Origin: Candidatus Thiomargarita nelsonii
GTDB taxonomy: Bacteria > Pseudomonadota > Gammaproteobacteria > Beggiatoales > Beggiatoaceae
Length of the DNA stretch: 64,000 nt
Direction of reading: 5' to 3'
Assembly: GCA_000785145.2 (NCBI GenBank)
Contig: JSZA02000012.1
Span: 17,633-81,632 of the forward strand
Below, piece by piece: positions 1 to 9,135 of the stretch. The translations under genes and the position numbers were made by a program. Each line of letters begins with the position of its first letter. Position 1 is the stretch's first letter. Under the pieces are notes generated by a model. That model ran no database searches. It saw only the letters and a list, made by a program, of their open reading frames with translations, and was not told the origin of the DNA.

Positions 1-1
1 T

Positions 2-952
2 GACTGTTTATCTCGTCATCCAGAATGTTTTGTGTTTCAGGGAGAAACCAAAGTTATTCCTTTTTTTTATGAGAACCAAGAAAAGTATGGCGATTTGAAA
101 ATTCCTGCTAATGCAAATCGTTTATTAGTTGATATGGCTCGTTCATTTGTTTTTTGGCGTGAAGATAGTAATGCTTATAAACAGATGACAGTGGATGAGA
201 GTAAAGAATACGATTTTTCCTCGTTAGTCGAACATTTATATCACCATTATAGCAAAGGAAAAAATTATCGTTATTGGATTGACCGAACCCCAATGTATGC
301 CATGCGTATTGATTTATTAGCAAAGGCTTTTCCAACCGCTAAGTTTATTCATCTTTATCGCGATGGTAGAGATTGTGCTCGATCATTACATCGGAGGTGG
401 TCACGAAGTCCAGTACGCACTATATACAGATGGAAAAAACTGGTAGCAAAAGCGGGGGCTGACGGTGCAACCCTAGACTCAGGACGTTATATGGCAGTTT
501 GTTATGAAACGTTGACCAAAAACCCTGAAACGATAATGCCTGAGATAACAAACTTTCTTGGAATTGAGTATTCTGAGGTTCTTTTAAAATCTGCAATGCC
601 TTATATTGGTGATGGAACCAGAAAAAGAGACAATGCAGCATCGGGGAGTATTTTAGAAAATTCTGGCAAATGGCGAACCTACTTTACAGAAAAGCAAATT
701 TTTAAGCTAGAATCCATTGCCGGGTTTTGGCTGAAAAAAATGGGATATGAGACTTTATATGAAGTTGGTGACAGAAATATAAGTCAATTTTTACACAGAT
801 GGCTAGAGTTTTATGATAGAATGTGTCTCGTCTACCATAGGGTTAAAAGGGTTAAATATCACAAGATAGGAAATCTTTTTAAGCGAATTTTAAAAAAGGG
901 ACGATCAGCCCGGATTCAATCTAAGGGGTTAAAAAAATTTATGGGTTTTTAG
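2..952 (+). CDS. Sulfotransferase, N-terminus cut by window edge
   Basis: The open frame runs back through the first base of the window, so the true start lies upstream; a GTG at 32 is only an internal codon. The protein would transfer a sulfuryl group from PAPS to a hydroxyl or amine acceptor. The 5'-phosphosulfate loop is off-window, but the second PAPS site is visible as the strand-helix motif with RDGRD (about nt 358-372). A conserved EN-SGKWR-Y segment followed by EKQIFKLE lies near the C-terminus. The next gene is another sulfotransferase 32 bp downstream, so the two are probably co-transcribed. The acceptor cannot be read from sequence. Family assignment is secure. Confidence 0.82.
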   Translation, partial: DCLSRHPECFVFQGETKVIPFFYENQEKYGDLKIPANANRLLVDMARSFVFWREDSNAYKQMTVDESKEYDFSSLVEHLYHHYSKGKNYRYWIDRTPMYAMRIDLLAKAFPTAKFIHLYRDGRDCARSLHRRWSRSPVRTIYRWKKLVAKAGADGATLDSGRYMAVCYETLTKNPETIMPEITNFLGIEYSEVLLKSAMPYIGDGTRKRDNAASGSILENSGKWRTYFTEKQIFKLESIAGFWLKKMGYETLYEVGDRNISQFLHRWLEFYDRMCLVYHRVKRVKYHKIGNLFKRILKKGRSARIQSKGLKKFMGF

Positions 953-984
953 TTTGCCACAGGTTATAAACTAAAGGAAATGTT

Positions 985-1872
985 ATGAAAATTGTACATA
1001 TAGTAGGTGCAGGCCGCTCCGGTACAACCCTGCTATATAAACTTTTATGTTTGCATCCAGATATAGTCTATCTGAGCCGATATAATATCGTTTTTCCTAG
1101 TATTCCTTATTTTTCTCTTATAAACAGAATTTTAAAAAACAATTTAATTCTAAAGAGAAACAAATGGTTTGAGGATGATGGTAATGCGTATTTTTTAGCT
1201 CAGACGTTTATTGATAGACTTATCCCTATGCCTAGAGAAGGAGAGAATTTTTATAATTTTTGTGGGTTGAAGTTATATGGTAATGAATACAGTAAACAAG
1301 AGATTGACAACGCACAAAAAAAATTCAGAGAAATCATAAAAAAATATATGAAAATGGCTGGCGGAAATGTTTTTTTGACTAAACGTACAGCTAATAATCG
1401 TCGTCTTGACATATTGGCGCAAATAACACCTGAAGCTAAGTATATTCATGTTGTACGGGATGGAAGAGACGTGACCAATTCACTCTTAAATGTTGCATGG
1501 TGGCCCACACATACACTTTGGTGGTCCAGAAAAAGGCCCAGTGATTATCCTCAAGACATTAATACTCAAATTGAATTGGCAGCAAGAACTTGGGTAGAGG
1601 CGGAAAAACAAGTTTCCACCCACTTTAAAAATATATCTGCTGAGAAAATATACAACCTTCGTTATGAAGAACTGGTGACGAACCCATTGACAGAAATACT
1701 CAAAATATATTCGTTTATGAATTTGGAAGTACCCCAAGCACTTCCAAAGGTAATATCTTCGATTCGCATGAAATCAGTTCGTAATAACTGGAAAAATGTT
1801 TTTACGAGCGAACAAATAGAAAGAATCGAAAATATTCAAGGTGAGCTGCTTAAACGGAATCAATACGTCTAA
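985..1872 (+). CDS. Sulfotransferase family protein
   Basis: A 295-residue PAPS-dependent sulfotransferase. The 5'-phosphosulfate-binding loop GAGRSGTTLL is at residues 8-17, right after the first beta strand. The 3'-phosphate-binding strand-helix with VVRDGRD is at about 156-162, and a C-terminal helix segment (NNWKNVFTSEQIERIE) is typical of the family. The ATG start has an AAAGGA-like ribosome binding site a few bases upstream (961-984). It follows a similar gene by 32 bp and belongs to the sulfotransferase and glycosyltransferase cluster of the first 12 kb, so a saccharide acceptor is a reasonable inference. No signal peptide is seen, so it acts in the cytoplasm. Confidence 0.85.
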   Translation: MKIVHIVGAGRSGTTLLYKLLCLHPDIVYLSRYNIVFPSIPYFSLINRILKNNLILKRNKWFEDDGNAYFLAQTFIDRLIPMPREGENFYNFCGLKLYGNEYSKQEIDNAQKKFREIIKKYMKMAGGNVFLTKRTANNRRLDILAQITPEAKYIHVVRDGRDVTNSLLNVAWWPTHTLWWSRKRPSDYPQDINTQIELAARTWVEAEKQVSTHFKNISAEKIYNLRYEELVTNPLTEILKIYSFMNLEVPQALPKVISSIRMKSVRNNWKNVFTSEQIERIENIQGELLKRNQYV

Positions 1873-1876
1873 AGTT

Positions 1877-1974
1877 AAAACAAGACCTGCCAGGTTAAAA
1901 CCAAACCTGGCAGGTCAACCTGAATTTTACTTTGACCTGGCATGTTTGGTTTTTAACTTGCCAGGTATTGTTTT
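1877..1974. repeat. Long imperfect inverted repeat (cruciform)
   Basis: Two arms of about 42 bp (1877-1918 and 1932-1974) are near-exact reverse complements around a 13-base loop. Each arm carries an ACCTGgCAGGT-type sub-palindrome. It lies between a sulfotransferase gene and the glycoside hydrolase gene. It could act as a terminator, but no T-run follows, so it may simply be a small non-autonomous element. Confidence 0.7.
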
Positions 1975-2012
1975 GAAGTTGACTAAGACTAACCTTACGA
2001 GGTGAATAAAAT

Positions 2013-4337
2013 ATGTTAAAAATCCTAGCTGCTTACTTAGGCATTCTTATGCCGTTTTTTGTATCAAATAATTTATTGGCTGACAATCTCATGCCCGGTG
2101 ATCCCAGTTTTGAGACCGGGATGAGCGTTTGGTACGTGCATAGTGGTGTGAAAACCGGCTACTGGAGTAATGATTATTACCCGTATCGAGTACAGCACCC
2201 TGTATCGGGTAAATTAACATTGGACGAAGCGTTTCATGGTGTTAATTCACTTTTCGTGACTTCTCCACAATACCGTGATACTTTTCTAATAGGTAGTGGA
2301 ATTCAACTTGAAAAAGGACAATACTGGTTGGGGTTTTCGGTGAAGTGTACCACCAAGGCAAAAAAGATAGTTTTCCGGATGGATGTCGCGGAATCGAGAG
2401 ATAAAAAAGGCATTAAGTCAGGTGTTGTAAAAAAACGGTGGCGTAGGATTAAGGGGAACAAGTGGCATCGTTTGACATATCAGTTTGAATTAAAAAAATC
2501 GAATAGATACTTTCCGATTTTTGAGTTCCCGCGTGGTTCCCATTGTTGGATTGATGCGCTTTCTCTCTCAGATTCCTTTCAATCGGCACAATCTTTTCAA
2601 ATGCCCAATAAGGTTTTAGCATCATGGCAACATGAACTACAACCACAAACTTGGATGCCCGGATTGTACTTACTTGAAAATGATGAAAGGACTTTTGAAG
2701 TTCCTCTATCGCTTCATTTAGGCCAATTTTCATGGAAATCTCGTCAAGTAACGGTAAAAATTTTTGCCGAACATCCAGAGGGTTGGAAAAAAGAAATCAA
2801 AGTCTTAAAAAACCTAACCCTAACTAAAGGTTCAATTATACCTATCCGTCTCGTATTTCCACTGAACAGTATGGGAATATGGAAAATAACATTAGAAGTG
2901 AATGACAGCGCAACCGGTAGGTCTCTTGATGTGACAAATACTGAAACCATTGTTGCCGGCATTGTACCTCACCGGGGCAAGCTGGATGTCTTTTTTGGAG
3001 CGCATCACAAACTTACGCCATTAACAGAAAAAATCGGTTTTGGTTCAATTAGGGATCCGCGTCTCTTGAAGTGGCATATCATTAATCCTCAAAAAGAAAT
3101 ATGGCATTGGCCCCATGAACAAGAAATGAACGAAATCAAAGCTTTTGTAGACAGAGGAGGGGCTTATCTAGTCTTACTGCCAGGCGGACATCCACAAAAA
3201 AAGCCAAACTATGAAAAGAGAGGGTATTGGGGGAAGAAGCGTTACGGGGATATTCCGCTTTGGGCTGCAAGTGATAAGAATACCCGTGGTGGACAAGGAG
3301 GCAATTTTGCGCGGGTAATAAAAAAGGAAGCTTTTCTAAGCTATGTCGAGACAATTGCAAAAAAATATGATTTCATTGATTATGAGCTGTTTAATGAACC
3401 CAATCGTTATATGAGTTACTCCGAATATGTCCCCTTATTAAAAACGGCTTACCAGATAATTAATAAAATTAATCCAAACAGCAAGATGGTTGCCTTTGCA
3501 AGTCCTCCTTATCGGGCTTCTCTACGAAAAGGTCAGCCCTACTACTGGTTTAATGACGCATTTGAACTGGGAGCATTAAATTATGCCGATGTGGTATCGT
3601 TTCATTGCTATGATCGAACTTTACATAAAAAAGAACTCCCTGAAACTGGGTATGGGATGGGTCAGGATAAATGGGCCATTGGATTACAAAAATTGGCTGA
3701 AAAGCATCAATACAAAGGAGAGTTTTGGTGTACAGAAAAGGGAATTCGCAGTCCTACTTGGCTAAGCCAACATCAAGTTGACAGTTATATTAAAAGTCAC
3801 CGTGCAACGTCACCACTCACCCAAGCACGTTGGCTGGTTAGATCTCAGATTATATTACGGGCAGCCGGGGTAAAAAGGTTCTTCTTACATAATAAAGTAT
3901 GGTCTGATAATTGGCATGATCGTTATTTACCAAGGGCCGACATAAGTCATACCCTGTTTGAAGTCAACGGGATGCCAAGACCGGCTCTAGTTGCTCAACG
4001 GGAATTAATCAGGCGTTTAAGTTTTAAAACGCATGTCGTTGGAGGGGTTAATGATTATTTTCGCTATGAGGTTTTTGGCAATGAAAATTCTCATGTGATG
4101 ATTCTATGGCGTTTTGGTCAAAGTGAACCAGAAGAACTCCAAGGGTTGAAGTATAAAATCCCTTGTCAAAGAGACTTTTTATCTCTAAAGGCCACTTCAA
4201 TGTTCGGTGAGTCTATTGATTTATGCTCAGAAGAACAATTTTTGACCGTTTCTCCTTCACCTATATATATACTGTTTTCAGGTAAAGCGGAGCAAACGAA
4301 AATTAAAAGTTTTATCAGTCAAATGAGCCAGAGGTAA
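2013..4337 (+). CDS. Exported glycoside hydrolase (clan A-like) with jelly-roll N-domain
   Basis: A 774-residue protein. Residues 1-23 look like a signal peptide (hydrophobic core, then LLA-D), so it is periplasmic or secreted. Residues 25-190 resemble a CBM4/9-type jelly roll (NLMPGDPSFE opening, DALSL closing strand). Residues 190-320 look like a beta-sandwich linker domain. Residues 320-700 read as a TIM barrel: LFNEPN at 459-464 would carry the acid/base Glu462, and FWCTEKG at 571-577 would carry the nucleophile Glu575, as in clan A enzymes such as GH5 and GH39. The C-terminal 70 residues form a further beta domain. It sits among sulfotransferases and glycosyltransferases, so it may trim or remodel the polysaccharide made here. 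The exact GH family and substrate are not determined. Confidence 0.75.
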   Translation: MLKILAAYLGILMPFFVSNNLLADNLMPGDPSFETGMSVWYVHSGVKTGYWSNDYYPYRVQHPVSGKLTLDEAFHGVNSLFVTSPQYRDTFLIGSGIQLEKGQYWLGFSVKCTTKAKKIVFRMDVAESRDKKGIKSGVVKKRWRRIKGNKWHRLTYQFELKKSNRYFPIFEFPRGSHCWIDALSLSDSFQSAQSFQMPNKVLASWQHELQPQTWMPGLYLLENDERTFEVPLSLHLGQFSWKSRQVTVKIFAEHPEGWKKEIKVLKNLTLTKGSIIPIRLVFPLNSMGIWKITLEVNDSATGRSLDVTNTETIVAGIVPHRGKLDVFFGAHHKLTPLTEKIGFGSIRDPRLLKWHIINPQKEIWHWPHEQEMNEIKAFVDRGGAYLVLLPGGHPQKKPNYEKRGYWGKKRYGDIPLWAASDKNTRGGQGGNFARVIKKEAFLSYVETIAKKYDFIDYELFNEPNRYMSYSEYVPLLKTAYQIINKINPNSKMVAFASPPYRASLRKGQPYYWFNDAFELGALNYADVVSFHCYDRTLHKKELPETGYGMGQDKWAIGLQKLAEKHQYKGEFWCTEKGIRSPTWLSQHQVDSYIKSHRATSPLTQARWLVRSQIILRAAGVKRFFLHNKVWSDNWHDRYLPRADISHTLFEVNGMPRPALVAQRELIRRLSFKTHVVGGVNDYFRYEVFGNENSHVMILWRFGQSEPEELQGLKYKIPCQRDFLSLKATSMFGESIDLCSEEQFLTVSPSPIYILFSGKAEQTKIKSFISQMSQR

Positions 4338-4357
4338 GCGAAATAATATGCTGGATG

Positions 4358-4470
4358 AAACGTTACGGACGGGGTTGCAAACCCCGTCCAGCACAGTATC
4401 TATGTCTTTTCCAGCACAGTATCTATGTCTTTTTTGCCGGAGCAGGTTTGCAACCTGCTGCGTAACGTTT
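4358..4470. repeat. MITE-like repeat with 10-bp inverted ends
   Basis: The block starts with AAACGTTACG (4358-4367) and ends with its reverse complement CGTAACGTTT (4461-4470). Inside are a palindrome with the sequence ACGGGGTTGCAAACCCCGT and two direct copies of a segment ending GTATCTATGTCTTT. A second, shorter copy of the left end lies at 11970-12007. The element ends one base before the ATG of the radical SAM gene. Confidence 0.6.
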
Positions 4471-4471
4471 G

Positions 4472-5536
4472 ATGAGAAAGAGAGCAATGAGATTAATGAA
4501 ACAAACCAAGCGTGGCGAATATTTTATTCGGCATTCTCAACACTTTTTGCCATACTTGACTTTCCGTAAAATTGTAAACCTTATCTTAAACGTCATTGAA
4601 CTGAAATTTAAGGTTTCTTCACCACGCTCTTTGCCGGTTTATATAAAAATAGAGCCAACCCCCCTATGCCAGCTAAAATGTCCGGGTTGTAAGCAAAGTT
4701 CAATGTATTACAAAAAACAGTTCCGGAGTAGTATGCAAATAAGTCTAGATGATTTTAAACGAATTGTAGAACCTCTTAGTCACACTTTACTTGGAATTAG
4801 TTTAAGTAATCATGGCGAACCTTTGCTTCATAAAAACATTGCGTCATTAATAGAGTATGCTCACTCCAAGCATATTGCCGTGAGCTTTCCAACAAATCTC
4901 TCTATGAAGTTGGATGAAACCTCAATAGAGAAACTCGTTAAATCTGGATTGGATACTCTTTTTGTGTCTTTAGATGGGGCTTCGGAAGAAACGTACCAAG
5001 AATATAGAGTGGGAGGCAATTTTTCACGGGTTCTTCAAAACGTGAAAGCACTTTCGGAGGCCAAACGAAGGTTTGGGTTAAAGCGGCCTAAAATTATCTG
5101 GAAGTTTGTCGTATTCAATCATAATAAACATGAAGTCGAAGTGGTACGACAAAAATACAGAGAATTAGGCTTTGATAATTACGAGCTCGCACCAGATAGT
5201 CGCACTGATCCTAAAGCTAAAAAAGCCAAAAAAGCTTATCAAGCTAGTTTACTCAAAAAACGAAAAGGGTGTTTTTGGCTGTGGCATACGATGATTATCC
5301 AGTGGGATGGTAGAGTATATCCTTGTTGCAGGCGGGGGAACCAACTTTTTAATATTGGAAACGTTATTCAGGAAAATAGCAAAGAAGTTTGGTACTCAGA
5401 AAAATATCGGGTATTGCGACAGGGCTTTTCAGAACTGGACAAAATGCATCCGGTTTGTAAGAAATGTATGGGTTATGAGTCCGTCATTTCTACAGAAACA
5501 AAAACCATAGCAATTCAGGAACTTCAAAAAGAATAA
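4472..5536 (+). CDS. Radical SAM protein with SPASM-type C-terminus
   Basis: About 354 residues. The [4Fe-4S]-SAM motif CxxxCxxC is at about residues 66, 70 and 73 within PTPLCQLKCPGC. The GE-like motif (SNHGEPLLH) and the core barrel strands (DTLFVSLDGASEETY) follow. The C-terminal part has GCFWLWHTMII, YPCC and HPVCKKC, which fits a SPASM or twitch auxiliary cluster domain. Such proteins modify peptides or, in polysaccharide loci, sugars and small molecules; the substrate here is unknown. Start choice: ATG 4472, TTG 4469 and ATGs at 4487 and 4496 are all possible; the first abuts the MITE-like repeat, so the upstream leader has probably been replaced. It lies 134 bp after the glycoside hydrolase. 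Confidence 0.78.
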   Translation: MRKRAMRLMKQTKRGEYFIRHSQHFLPYLTFRKIVNLILNVIELKFKVSSPRSLPVYIKIEPTPLCQLKCPGCKQSSMYYKKQFRSSMQISLDDFKRIVEPLSHTLLGISLSNHGEPLLHKNIASLIEYAHSKHIAVSFPTNLSMKLDETSIEKLVKSGLDTLFVSLDGASEETYQEYRVGGNFSRVLQNVKALSEAKRRFGLKRPKIIWKFVVFNHNKHEVEVVRQKYRELGFDNYELAPDSRTDPKAKKAKKAYQASLLKKRKGCFWLWHTMIIQWDGRVYPCCRRGNQLFNIGNVIQENSKEVWYSEKYRVLRQGFSELDKMHPVCKKCMGYESVISTETKTIAIQELQKE

Positions 5537-5565
5537 TATGCCTTGGTGTCGGACGGGGATATAAA

Positions 5566-5598
5566 AGAAATCCGATTTTTTCAAAAAATCGGATTTCT
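5566..5598. terminator. Hairpin with T/A tracts, likely terminator
   Basis: A perfect hairpin (AGAAATCCGATTTTTT, then its complement) lies 30 bp after the radical SAM stop. A near-identical hairpin lies at 16242-16274, and relatives at 9097, 32927 and 47802, so it belongs to a dispersed family of terminator-like palindromes. Confidence 0.5.
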
Positions 5599-5645
5599 AG
5601 CTTTAACCTAAACTAAGTACCGAACCATGAATTTTTATGTATTTT

Positions 5646-5701
5646 GGAGTCCAAAGCTTTAGCTTTGGATACCCACGTCCAAAGCTAAAGCTTTGGACTC
5701 C
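5646..5701. repeat. GGAGTCCAAAGCTTTAGCTTTGGA palindrome
   Basis: Two copies of a 'GTCCAAAGCT...' palindrome in tandem inverted arrangement. Related half-sites or palindromes occur in many gaps here (16130, 21601, 28477, 29908, 36995, 49798, 50231, 55177). This is a dispersed intergenic repeat. Confidence 0.65.
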
Positions 5702-5756
5702 AATATCTCCGATAATTCATGTTCAGTACTTATACACAATCACATTTGGATTTTTG

Positions 5757-5952
5757 ATGCAAATTAATGACAAAATCGAAGTAAAATGCTTGGGATAAAT
5801 AGCTGAAGGAACAATAAAATTAGGCGATCTCACCGTACTCGTTGGTCCGCAAGGGAGCGGTAAAACATTATTTTTACAATGGCTTAAAAAAAGAACTACA
5901 AGCATTAGCCCATAACAAATCTTATATCCGCATTCATCACGACGCAAAATAA
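5757..5952 (+). pseudogene. Remnant of an AAA ATPase gene (Walker A still readable)
   Basis: Reading from ATG 5757 gives MQINDKIEVKCLG, an in-frame TAA, then IAEGTIKLGDLTVLVG and the P-loop GPQGSGKT. A frameshift follows, and the frame continues as ELQALAHNKSYIRI up to a stop at 5952. This matches the N-terminus of an AAA_15/AAA_21-type ATPase, in which a nucleotide-binding loop follows a short 'LGDLTVLVGP' strand. Only about 65 residues remain, with a stop and a frameshift, so the gene is dead. The rest of the gene is not visible. Confidence 0.65.
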
Positions 5953-5976
5953 AATGGAAACACTGACTCAAAAAGA

Positions 5977-7203
5977 TCAAGTAAAAGCTATCAGTCCAGG
6001 AAAAAGTTTATAGATATCAAGCAGTTTTTCATAATGTAAGATCGGCGAAAAATTTTGTTTTATTTTTGCTCTCCCATGTTGACCCATTTCTAATCTTTTT
6101 TTCTTACCAAGACTGTAAAGTATGTTGATTTTTTCAATCAAATCGGACCGATTTTTCGGTTCAAAACAGAATCCGTCCTCCGGTTCGTCTATGAGTTCCG
6201 GTATGCCGCCGATGCGTGCCCCAAGTACCGGCTTTCCACACGCAAAAGATTCCAAAATAGCCATTGGACAATTTTCATACCATTGGGAAGGAATAACAGT
6301 AAATGCTGAATGGGCAATTAACTTGATTAACTCCGAGCCTGACTTAAATCCAGTAAAAGACACATTCTTAAGAAACTGAGCTGCCTTTTTTAACTCTTCT
6401 TCTTGAGGTCCAGTACCTACAATAACAAATTTTACTTGGGGACAATGTTTGGCTGCATTTAGAAGTATCTCTATGCCTTTTTCTTCGGATAACCGACCAA
6501 AGTAAAGTACATATCCATCATCTTCATTGCTTAATGGATATTGCTCTACGTTAATAAAATTAGGTAGATAAACAATTTTTTCTGATGCAAAGCCATTTTC
6601 TACCATTTGTTGTTTATAAAACTGGCTGACAGCAATATATTTATCTACATTTTGATAGTACCCCAAAAGATAATGTAAATACATTTCAACTGTATTTATA
6701 AGGCTTTTAAATCGAGAATTCATTGTACACTTATTAAGTGTACAATGATAAAACTTTCGGCCTTGACATTTTTCACATATTCCGCCACGCAAATAGTGTG
6801 TATAGACAGGACAAATCGGTTTAAGATCGTGAAGAGTAAAAATTATTGGAATACCGCGCTTTTTTAGCGGCTCCAATACGGAAGGTGAGATTTGGTGCTG
6901 AAAAATATGGAAATGAGCCACATCAGGCTGGTAATTTTGAAGTAACCACTCCATTTTACGTCTGGCTTCAAAAGAAAATATTATTTTACTGCCATTATTA
7001 ATTTTATTTATCAATCCGGCCGCATTATAATCGACTTCGTTTACAAAATACTTTGAAAACGATGATGAGAGATTATTTGGGTGTTTCATTGAAAACGGTA
7101 CGACCGTGTGACCGTATTTTTCGAGTAATTCTTTCTCGCCAAAAAATACTGCCTCACTACCTCCCTTTCTCCAGTAGAATTTGTTAATTGATAGTATATT
7201 CAT
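5977..7203 (-). CDS. Glycosyltransferase family 4
   Basis: A 408-residue GT-B glycosyltransferase. The N-terminal acceptor domain begins MNILSINKFYWRKGGSE, with the glycine-rich GGSE loop of GT4 enzymes. The C-terminal donor domain has YFGRLSEEKG and the E-x7-E region (PMAILESFACGKPVLG), which binds the nucleotide sugar. A cysteine-rich patch (CEKCQGRKFYHC) in the middle is seen in some GT4 members. It would add a sugar to a lipid-linked or polysaccharide acceptor on the cytoplasmic face. It is divergent from the sulfotransferase gene at 7228, with 24 bp between the starts. Confidence 0.85.
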   Translation of the reverse strand: MNILSINKFYWRKGGSEAVFFGEKELLEKYGHTVVPFSMKHPNNLSSSFSKYFVNEVDYNAAGLINKINNGSKIIFSFEARRKMEWLLQNYQPDVAHFHIFQHQISPSVLEPLKKRGIPIIFTLHDLKPICPVYTHYLRGGICEKCQGRKFYHCTLNKCTMNSRFKSLINTVEMYLHYLLGYYQNVDKYIAVSQFYKQQMVENGFASEKIVYLPNFINVEQYPLSNEDDGYVLYFGRLSEEKGIEILLNAAKHCPQVKFVIVGTGPQEEELKKAAQFLKNVSFTGFKSGSELIKLIAHSAFTVIPSQWYENCPMAILESFACGKPVLGARIGGIPELIDEPEDGFCFEPKNRSDLIEKINILYSLGKKKRLEMGQHGRAKIKQNFSPILHYEKLLDIYKLFPGLIAFT

Positions 7204-7227
7204 CTCATTAAAAAATAAGGGGTTCTT

Positions 7228-8136
7228 ATGAAACGTTTTGACATTATACCAGACTTTTTAGGAATAGGTGCAAACCGATCTGGCAGTACTTGGCTCTGGA
7301 GGAACCTAAAAGAGCATCCCGATATCTGGATGCCTCCTAAAAAAGAAATTCACTATTTTGACAGATCTCGGATTTACCCATCACCGAGTCATCTGGCCTC
7401 CAAACATTTTTTATCCCGTTTATTGGGGAGAGAAGCTCACAATGTAGCCTATAGGAAAAAATTTTTACATGACTTAATATCAAGTGGTTATCATTATAAA
7501 TGGAAAGGGATTCGTTGGACTCTGCGTTACTATTTAGGTACATACGATGATGATTGGTATCTCTCATTGTTCCGAGAGGGAATGGGTAAAGTAAAAGGAG
7601 AAATTACACCATCTTATTCCATTCTTGATTATAAGGATGTAGAACAGATCAAATGTTTGATGCCGAATTTGAAGATCATATTTATTATAAGAAATCCAAT
7701 TGATCGAGCATGGTCTCAAATTCGTTATGCATCGTCAAGAGGTATTTTTAAGGGAATTTCTTTAGTTGAAATGAAGAAATTTGTTGATGATCCAAACCAA
7801 GTATTGCGTGGTGACTATATCCGTACCATTAATATTTGGCGTACATGCTTTTCTAAAGAACAGATATTTATTGGTTTTTATGATGAGATTTCGCGTTCTC
7901 CGGAAAATTTATTACGAAATATTTTTGAATTTATCGGAGTTGATACCGTTAAATTCACTGATAAAATCTATAATAGAATCAATACGTCGCCTGATAAAGA
8001 AATTCCCGAAAAGCTAAAGTTCGATTTGGCCGAAAAATACTATGAACAAATTAAACAAGTTAGCAATATGTTAGGAGGCGATGCTGAGAGTTGGTTAAAA
8101 CAGGCAGAGAAAATACTGGAAAATAATTATGAGTGA
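7228..8136 (+). CDS. Sulfotransferase domain protein
   Basis: A 302-residue sulfotransferase of the heparan N-sulfotransferase-like (Sulfotransfer_1) type. The PAPS 5'-loop NRSGSTWL is at residues 16-23. KEIHYFD (39-45) is the conserved segment with the catalytic-region residues of NDST-like enzymes. The 3'-phosphate site IIRNPIDRAWSQ is at about 153-164. The ATG is preceded by AAGGGG (7208-7213). The last 8 bp overlap the next sulfotransferase gene, which indicates translational coupling. A carbohydrate acceptor is inferred from the family and neighbours. Confidence 0.85.
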   Translation: MKRFDIIPDFLGIGANRSGSTWLWRNLKEHPDIWMPPKKEIHYFDRSRIYPSPSHLASKHFLSRLLGREAHNVAYRKKFLHDLISSGYHYKWKGIRWTLRYYLGTYDDDWYLSLFREGMGKVKGEITPSYSILDYKDVEQIKCLMPNLKIIFIIRNPIDRAWSQIRYASSRGIFKGISLVEMKKFVDDPNQVLRGDYIRTINIWRTCFSKEQIFIGFYDEISRSPENLLRNIFEFIGVDTVKFTDKIYNRINTSPDKEIPEKLKFDLAEKYYEQIKQVSNMLGGDAESWLKQAEKILENNYE

Positions 8137-9082
8137 AGTTCGCTATTGTTACATTTGTTCCGCAGCGCGATCAGGCTCTACCTTCTGCGATATGTTATTA
8201 GGAGGCCATTCCCAACTTGCGTCATTGGGGGAATTTAGTTTCCTAGGAAAAGATATTGCACTGGATGAATTATGCAGTTGTGGCACACTGGTCAAGGAAT
8301 GCTCTGAATGGGCAAAGGTAATTGATCGTGTGTATCATGAAAAATCTATAGAACTGCGCCAACAACCTTATGCCTTACCCCAGTGGGATACAAAGGCGCG
8401 ACGTGTTGTGGATTTCCAACAACAGACACCGCAATATCTATTAATTAGGAAACTACGATCATTATGGATGCGTATGCGTTTTTATATGCCTACGCCAGTA
8501 GCAAGACATACCCCTATTCCGGCGAAACTTCGTCAAGGCATCTCTAACACATTATATTTATACGACATTGTGCGAGAGGAATGGAATAGCCAAATAGTCG
8601 TCGATTCCTCCAAACAGGCTTATCAAGCACTCTCTCTCTATGAAAAATGTGGCTCATCAATGAGGATTATATTACTGACTCGTGATGGTCGTGGTGTCTA
8701 TTTATCTCGTCGTTCCAAAGGAATAAGCCGTCAATTGAGTGTTGGTAAATGGAGGCATTATTATCTTCACGCATTACCTCTATTGCGTAGATACATTCAC
8801 CCGGATCATATATATATGCTGAAATATGAAGATTTAGCTTCTCAACCAGAAACCACTTTGAGAAGACTATGTCAATTCTTGGAAATCCATTTTGAAAAAC
8901 AGATGCTTGACTTAGCCGCTGGTTCACGTCATATCGTTGGCGGTAATTATAATGCAAAAATGAATCGCAATAGCCGAGGTATTCAACTTGATGAACGATG
9001 GAAACTGGATTTAACGGGTGATGAACTTGCTTACTTTATGCGGCATGGTGGAACACTTAATCGGCAATTAGGCTACAATTGA
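8129..9082 (+). CDS. Sulfotransferase family protein
   Basis: A 317-residue sulfotransferase of a different subfamily from its overlapping neighbour. The 5'-loop ARSGSTF is at residues 13-19, followed by the LASLGE segment. A Cys-rich region (ELCSCGTLVKECSEW, residues 47-61) is typical of this subfamily. VDSSKQAYQA and the ILLTRDGRG strand-helix give the 3'-phosphate site. The start overlaps the previous gene by 8 bp. A bidirectional terminator-like hairpin follows at 9093. Its role in polysaccharide sulfation is inferred. Confidence 0.8.
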   Translation: MSEVRYCYICSAARSGSTFCDMLLGGHSQLASLGEFSFLGKDIALDELCSCGTLVKECSEWAKVIDRVYHEKSIELRQQPYALPQWDTKARRVVDFQQQTPQYLLIRKLRSLWMRMRFYMPTPVARHTPIPAKLRQGISNTLYLYDIVREEWNSQIVVDSSKQAYQALSLYEKCGSSMRIILLTRDGRGVYLSRRSKGISRQLSVGKWRHYYLHALPLLRRYIHPDHIYMLKYEDLASQPETTLRRLCQFLEIHFEKQMLDLAAGSRHIVGGNYNAKMNRNSRGIQLDERWKLDLTGDELAYFMRHGGTLNRQLGYN

Positions 9083-9092
9083 TGCTATTATT

Positions 9093-9130
9093 AAAAAATC
9101 CTATTTCTTTAAAAAATAGGATTGTTTTTG
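9093..9130. terminator. Bidirectional hairpin terminator
   Basis: AATCCTATTT-loop-AAATAGGATT with an A-run before and T-run after sits between two convergent genes (stops at 9082 and 9136), so it can terminate both. Confidence 0.65.
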
Positions 9131-9135
9131 CGGAT

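Noticed and set aside
5757..5952. Stop codon reassignment to explain in-frame TAA codons at 5757 and 21677
   Set aside because: Dozens of intact core genes end at TAA and TGA as usual, so the standard code applies and decay is simpler.
5977..5980. Possible antisense open frame overlapping the AAA ATPase remnant (5723-5980, minus)
   Set aside because: It is the reverse strand of the pseudogene; the P-loop reading on the plus strand is far more convincing.
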